Shown: positions 6,780 to 8,387 of the stretch, piece by piece | Numbering within the stretch: the first letter of the stretch is position 1 | Layout: each line of letters begins with the position of its first letter | Source: JBGTBQ01 sp041749275 | Lineage (GTDB): Bacteria; Acidobacteriota; Blastocatellia; Pyrinomonadales; Pyrinomonadaceae | DNA length: 8,387 nt | Direction of reading: 5' to 3' | NCBI GenBank assembly: GCA_041749275.1 | Contig: JBGTBQ010000356.1 | Span: 1-8,387 of the forward strand | The notes under the pieces: model-generated | What the model was told of the DNA's origin: nothing | The model's input: only the letters and a program-made list of their open reading frames with translations | Database searches by the model: none | Program-made: the position numbers and the translations under genes

Positions 6780-7643
6780 ATGATTAAAGACGCATTCACG
6801 GCCATCGGCGGCGCGGCGCGCGAACTCGTCCTCAACTGGGGCGCGCTCGCCTTAATCACCGCGCTCTACGGCGCGCTGCTCGTCGCGGTCTACTGGTTCT
6901 TTGCGACGGGCGTGGCGACCGCGTGGCAACTTGTCCTGTCGGCGATCCTCTTTCTGCTCGCGCCGCTCCTGTTCTTCATCCTTCAGGCGGCGGTCGCCAA
7001 TCACGCCGAGGGCGTCGCGCGCGCGGGCGAGGTGCTGCGCCGAGCATTGAGAGATTTCTGGAAGATACTGCTCGTCAGCCTGCCGCTCGTCGCGCTGGCG
7101 CTGCTCGTCTACTATCTGCTGAACAAATTGCAAGCGCGCTTCCCCGTGCCGCCGGAGGAAGCGTCGCGCGTTATCCCATCGGTCGCCGGCCCGCGCGCCG
7201 CGCCGCCGCCGATCCCTTTGCGCTTGTCCGACGTGACCTTCTCGGCCTTGCGTCTCCTCCTGCTCGGCGCGGTGCTCCCGCTCGCGGGCATCCATCTTTG
7301 GCTCGCCATCGCGCGCGGCGGGCTTGTCGCGGCGCTGAAGAACATTCATCGCGTCGTCGGGCGGGCCTTCGCGCCGCGCTCGGTGCTCGTCTATGCCGTC
7401 GGCCTCTTTCTCTTCGGCCTGATGCCCTACTTCGTCATCTACACGACGACGCCCATCAAGAACGGCTGGGGTGAGATGATTCTCTTCGGCCTGCGTCTCG
7501 CCGTCGCCTTCATCCTCACGATCTGGGGCTGGGCCATCACGCTCGGCGCACTCGCAAAGTTAGAGCCTGTCGGCGGAGCAGTGACAGTTGATGAAATCCC
7601 GGTCGGAGAGCCGCCACCTGAGGAAGCCCCGGCCCCGGCATGA
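6780..7643 (+). CDS. Unrecognised membrane protein with about six transmembrane segments
   Basis: The 287-residue product has no signature I recognise. Hydrophobic segments lie at about 22-44, 49-72, 95-114, 156-178, 201-222 and 234-258, so it is an inner-membrane protein with six likely helices and probably both ends on the same side. Between helices 2 and 3 there is a charged segment (AEGVARAGEVLRRALRDFW). Between helices 3 and 4 there is a Pro/Ala-rich loop (119-147), and the C-terminus is Pro/Glu-rich (VGEPPPEEAPAPA). LKNIHRVVGRAF (186-197) is basic and precedes helix 5. There are no obvious catalytic clusters and no cysteines. The start has a good ribosome binding site. It lies between the macroglobulin and the transpeptidase genes in the same direction, so a role in the same envelope process, for example as a membrane partner or scaffold, is inferred from position only. 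The layout resembles generic multi-pass DUF proteins common in large environmental genomes. Confidence 0.85.
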   Translation: MIKDAFTAIGGAARELVLNWGALALITALYGALLVAVYWFFATGVATAWQLVLSAILFLLAPLLFFILQAAVANHAEGVARAGEVLRRALRDFWKILLVSLPLVALALLVYYLLNKLQARFPVPPEEASRVIPSVAGPRAAPPPIPLRLSDVTFSALRLLLLGAVLPLAGIHLWLAIARGGLVAALKNIHRVVGRAFAPRSVLVYAVGLFLFGLMPYFVIYTTTPIKNGWGEMILFGLRLAVAFILTIWGWAITLGALAKLEPVGGAVTVDEIPVGEPPPEEAPAPA

Positions 7644-7701
7644 GGCGTGCGCTTCTTCTCGGACATGACAGCCAGTGAGGACGCGGAATCCAATAACTGA
7701 A

Positions 7702-8387
7702 ATGGCGTTGAGTTTCGTCCGTCGCGTGCTTGCTTCCGCACTGGTAGTGCTTCGGCATCCGCGAGCCACGCATGGACTCTCACACGTCTGCCTGTGTTTC
7801 ATTGTCTACTTCGTGTGGTCCGTGCCGCCGCACGGTGCGAACTTTGCGCCGCCGACACCGACATCAACCTTAAGCGAAGAGGAGATTGACGCCGCCTTGC
7901 AGCGCGCGGCTACGTCCGCTCTCGGCGGGCGCGAGGGTGCGGTCGTGGTGTTGGACGCGAGGACGGGCCGCTTGCGCGCGGTCGTCAACTCGCGGCTCGC
8001 GTTCGAGGAGGCGACCGCGCCGGGTTCGACCATCAAGGTCTTTACCGAACTCGCCGCGCTCGGCGACTCGCTGCTCGACGAAGAGACGCGCGCCCTGTGT
8101 CGTGGTCGTTATGAAGGCGGCGGTCTCAAGCTCAACTGCTCACACCCGCCGCGCCAGCCGCCGTTCAATCCGGTGCGGGCGCTCGCTTACTCGTGCAACA
8201 ACTACTTTGGGAAGCTGGGTGAACGGCTCGACGGCGAGAGTTTTAAACGAACTCTCGCCGCGTTCGGCTTCGGCGCGCGCACGGGTGTTGACGAGAGGGA
8301 AGCGGCGGGCGCGTTGCCGCGTGGCGTGGGGGGCGTTGCCGCCGCGCTCGGCGAGAGCCGGGAGCTACAGGTCACGCCCGTCCAGTT
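7702..8387 (+). CDS. Penicillin-binding protein transpeptidase (partial, cut by right edge)
   Basis: The frame is open from ATG 7702 to the end of the window (228 codons). A hydrophobic stretch at residues 28-41 (CLCFIVYFVWSV) acts as a signal anchor. The transpeptidase core follows directly: GAVVVLDARTGRLRAVVN (79-96), the active-site S109-T-I-K112 in APGSTIKVF, a CRGRY...LNC segment typical of PBP2/FtsI-like proteins, SCN at 164-166 in LAYSCNNYF, and ALGESRELQVTPVQ at the edge, matching the GQG-x-L-x-VTPLQ region. The KTG motif should lie beyond the window. Only about 40 residues separate anchor and core, so there is no glycosyltransferase domain as in PBP1C and no FtsI-type pedestal before it. 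In the cell it would cross-link peptidoglycan on the outer face of the inner membrane. No clear Shine-Dalgarno sequence precedes 7702; GTG at 7675 is an alternative start and a stop at 7666 limits the frame. Which PBP subfamily it belongs to cannot be settled from the part visible. Confidence 0.88.
   Translation, partial: MALSFVRRVLASALVVLRHPRATHGLSHVCLCFIVYFVWSVPPHGANFAPPTPTSTLSEEEIDAALQRAATSALGGREGAVVVLDARTGRLRAVVNSRLAFEEATAPGSTIKVFTELAALGDSLLDEETRALCRGRYEGGGLKLNCSHPPRQPPFNPVRALAYSCNNYFGKLGERLDGESFKRTLAAFGFGARTGVDEREAAGALPRGVGGVAAALGESRELQVTPVQ

Overview
The window is GC-rich (about two thirds G+C by eye, with strongly G/C third codon positions) and reads like accessory chromosomal DNA of a Gram-negative, diderm soil-type bacterium. 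The protein style and the short 7-base-periodic palindromes between genes remind me of Acidobacteriota (Blastocatellia-like). That placement is a low-confidence inference, because there is no rRNA or other marker here. Four co-directional plus-strand genes fill 866-8387. One partial gene points leftward off the left edge.

Left edge (1-386, minus): part of a CoxM-type FAD-binding subunit of a xanthine dehydrogenase/CO dehydrogenase family enzyme. The reading frame opens only at 386, far too late for a full-length subunit, so the 5' half of the gene is missing. From 387 to 865 I see no convincing gene, only two strong inverted repeats, a vestige of a CACAGAG-type intergenic repeat, and a weak promoter candidate.

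Main locus (866-8387, plus): (1) a DUF1175 (YfaT-like) lipoprotein with a DxDxDG calcium-type loop and what looks like an NlpC/P60-style Cys/His catalytic core; (2) a 1631-residue bacterial alpha-2-macroglobulin with an N-terminal membrane anchor, macroglobulin-like domains, a basic bait-like segment, an intact CVEQ thioester and a conserved C-terminal domain; (3) an unrecognised protein with about six membrane segments; (4) the start of a penicillin-binding-protein transpeptidase with SxxK and SxN motifs, cut by the right edge. The gaps between these genes are 107, 86 and 58 bases, so one transcript is plausible.

The genes make sense together as an envelope-protection module. The macroglobulin would trap foreign proteases that get into the periplasm, while the transpeptidase, and possibly the DUF1175 protein as a hydrolase, remodel or repair peptidoglycan. 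In Escherichia coli the two known macroglobulin contexts are separate (yfaS with the DUF1175 gene yfaT; yfhM with pbpC). Here a thioester-bearing macroglobulin sits with both kinds of partner plus an extra membrane protein. Two of the gaps carry imperfect or perfect long palindromes built from 7-base units.
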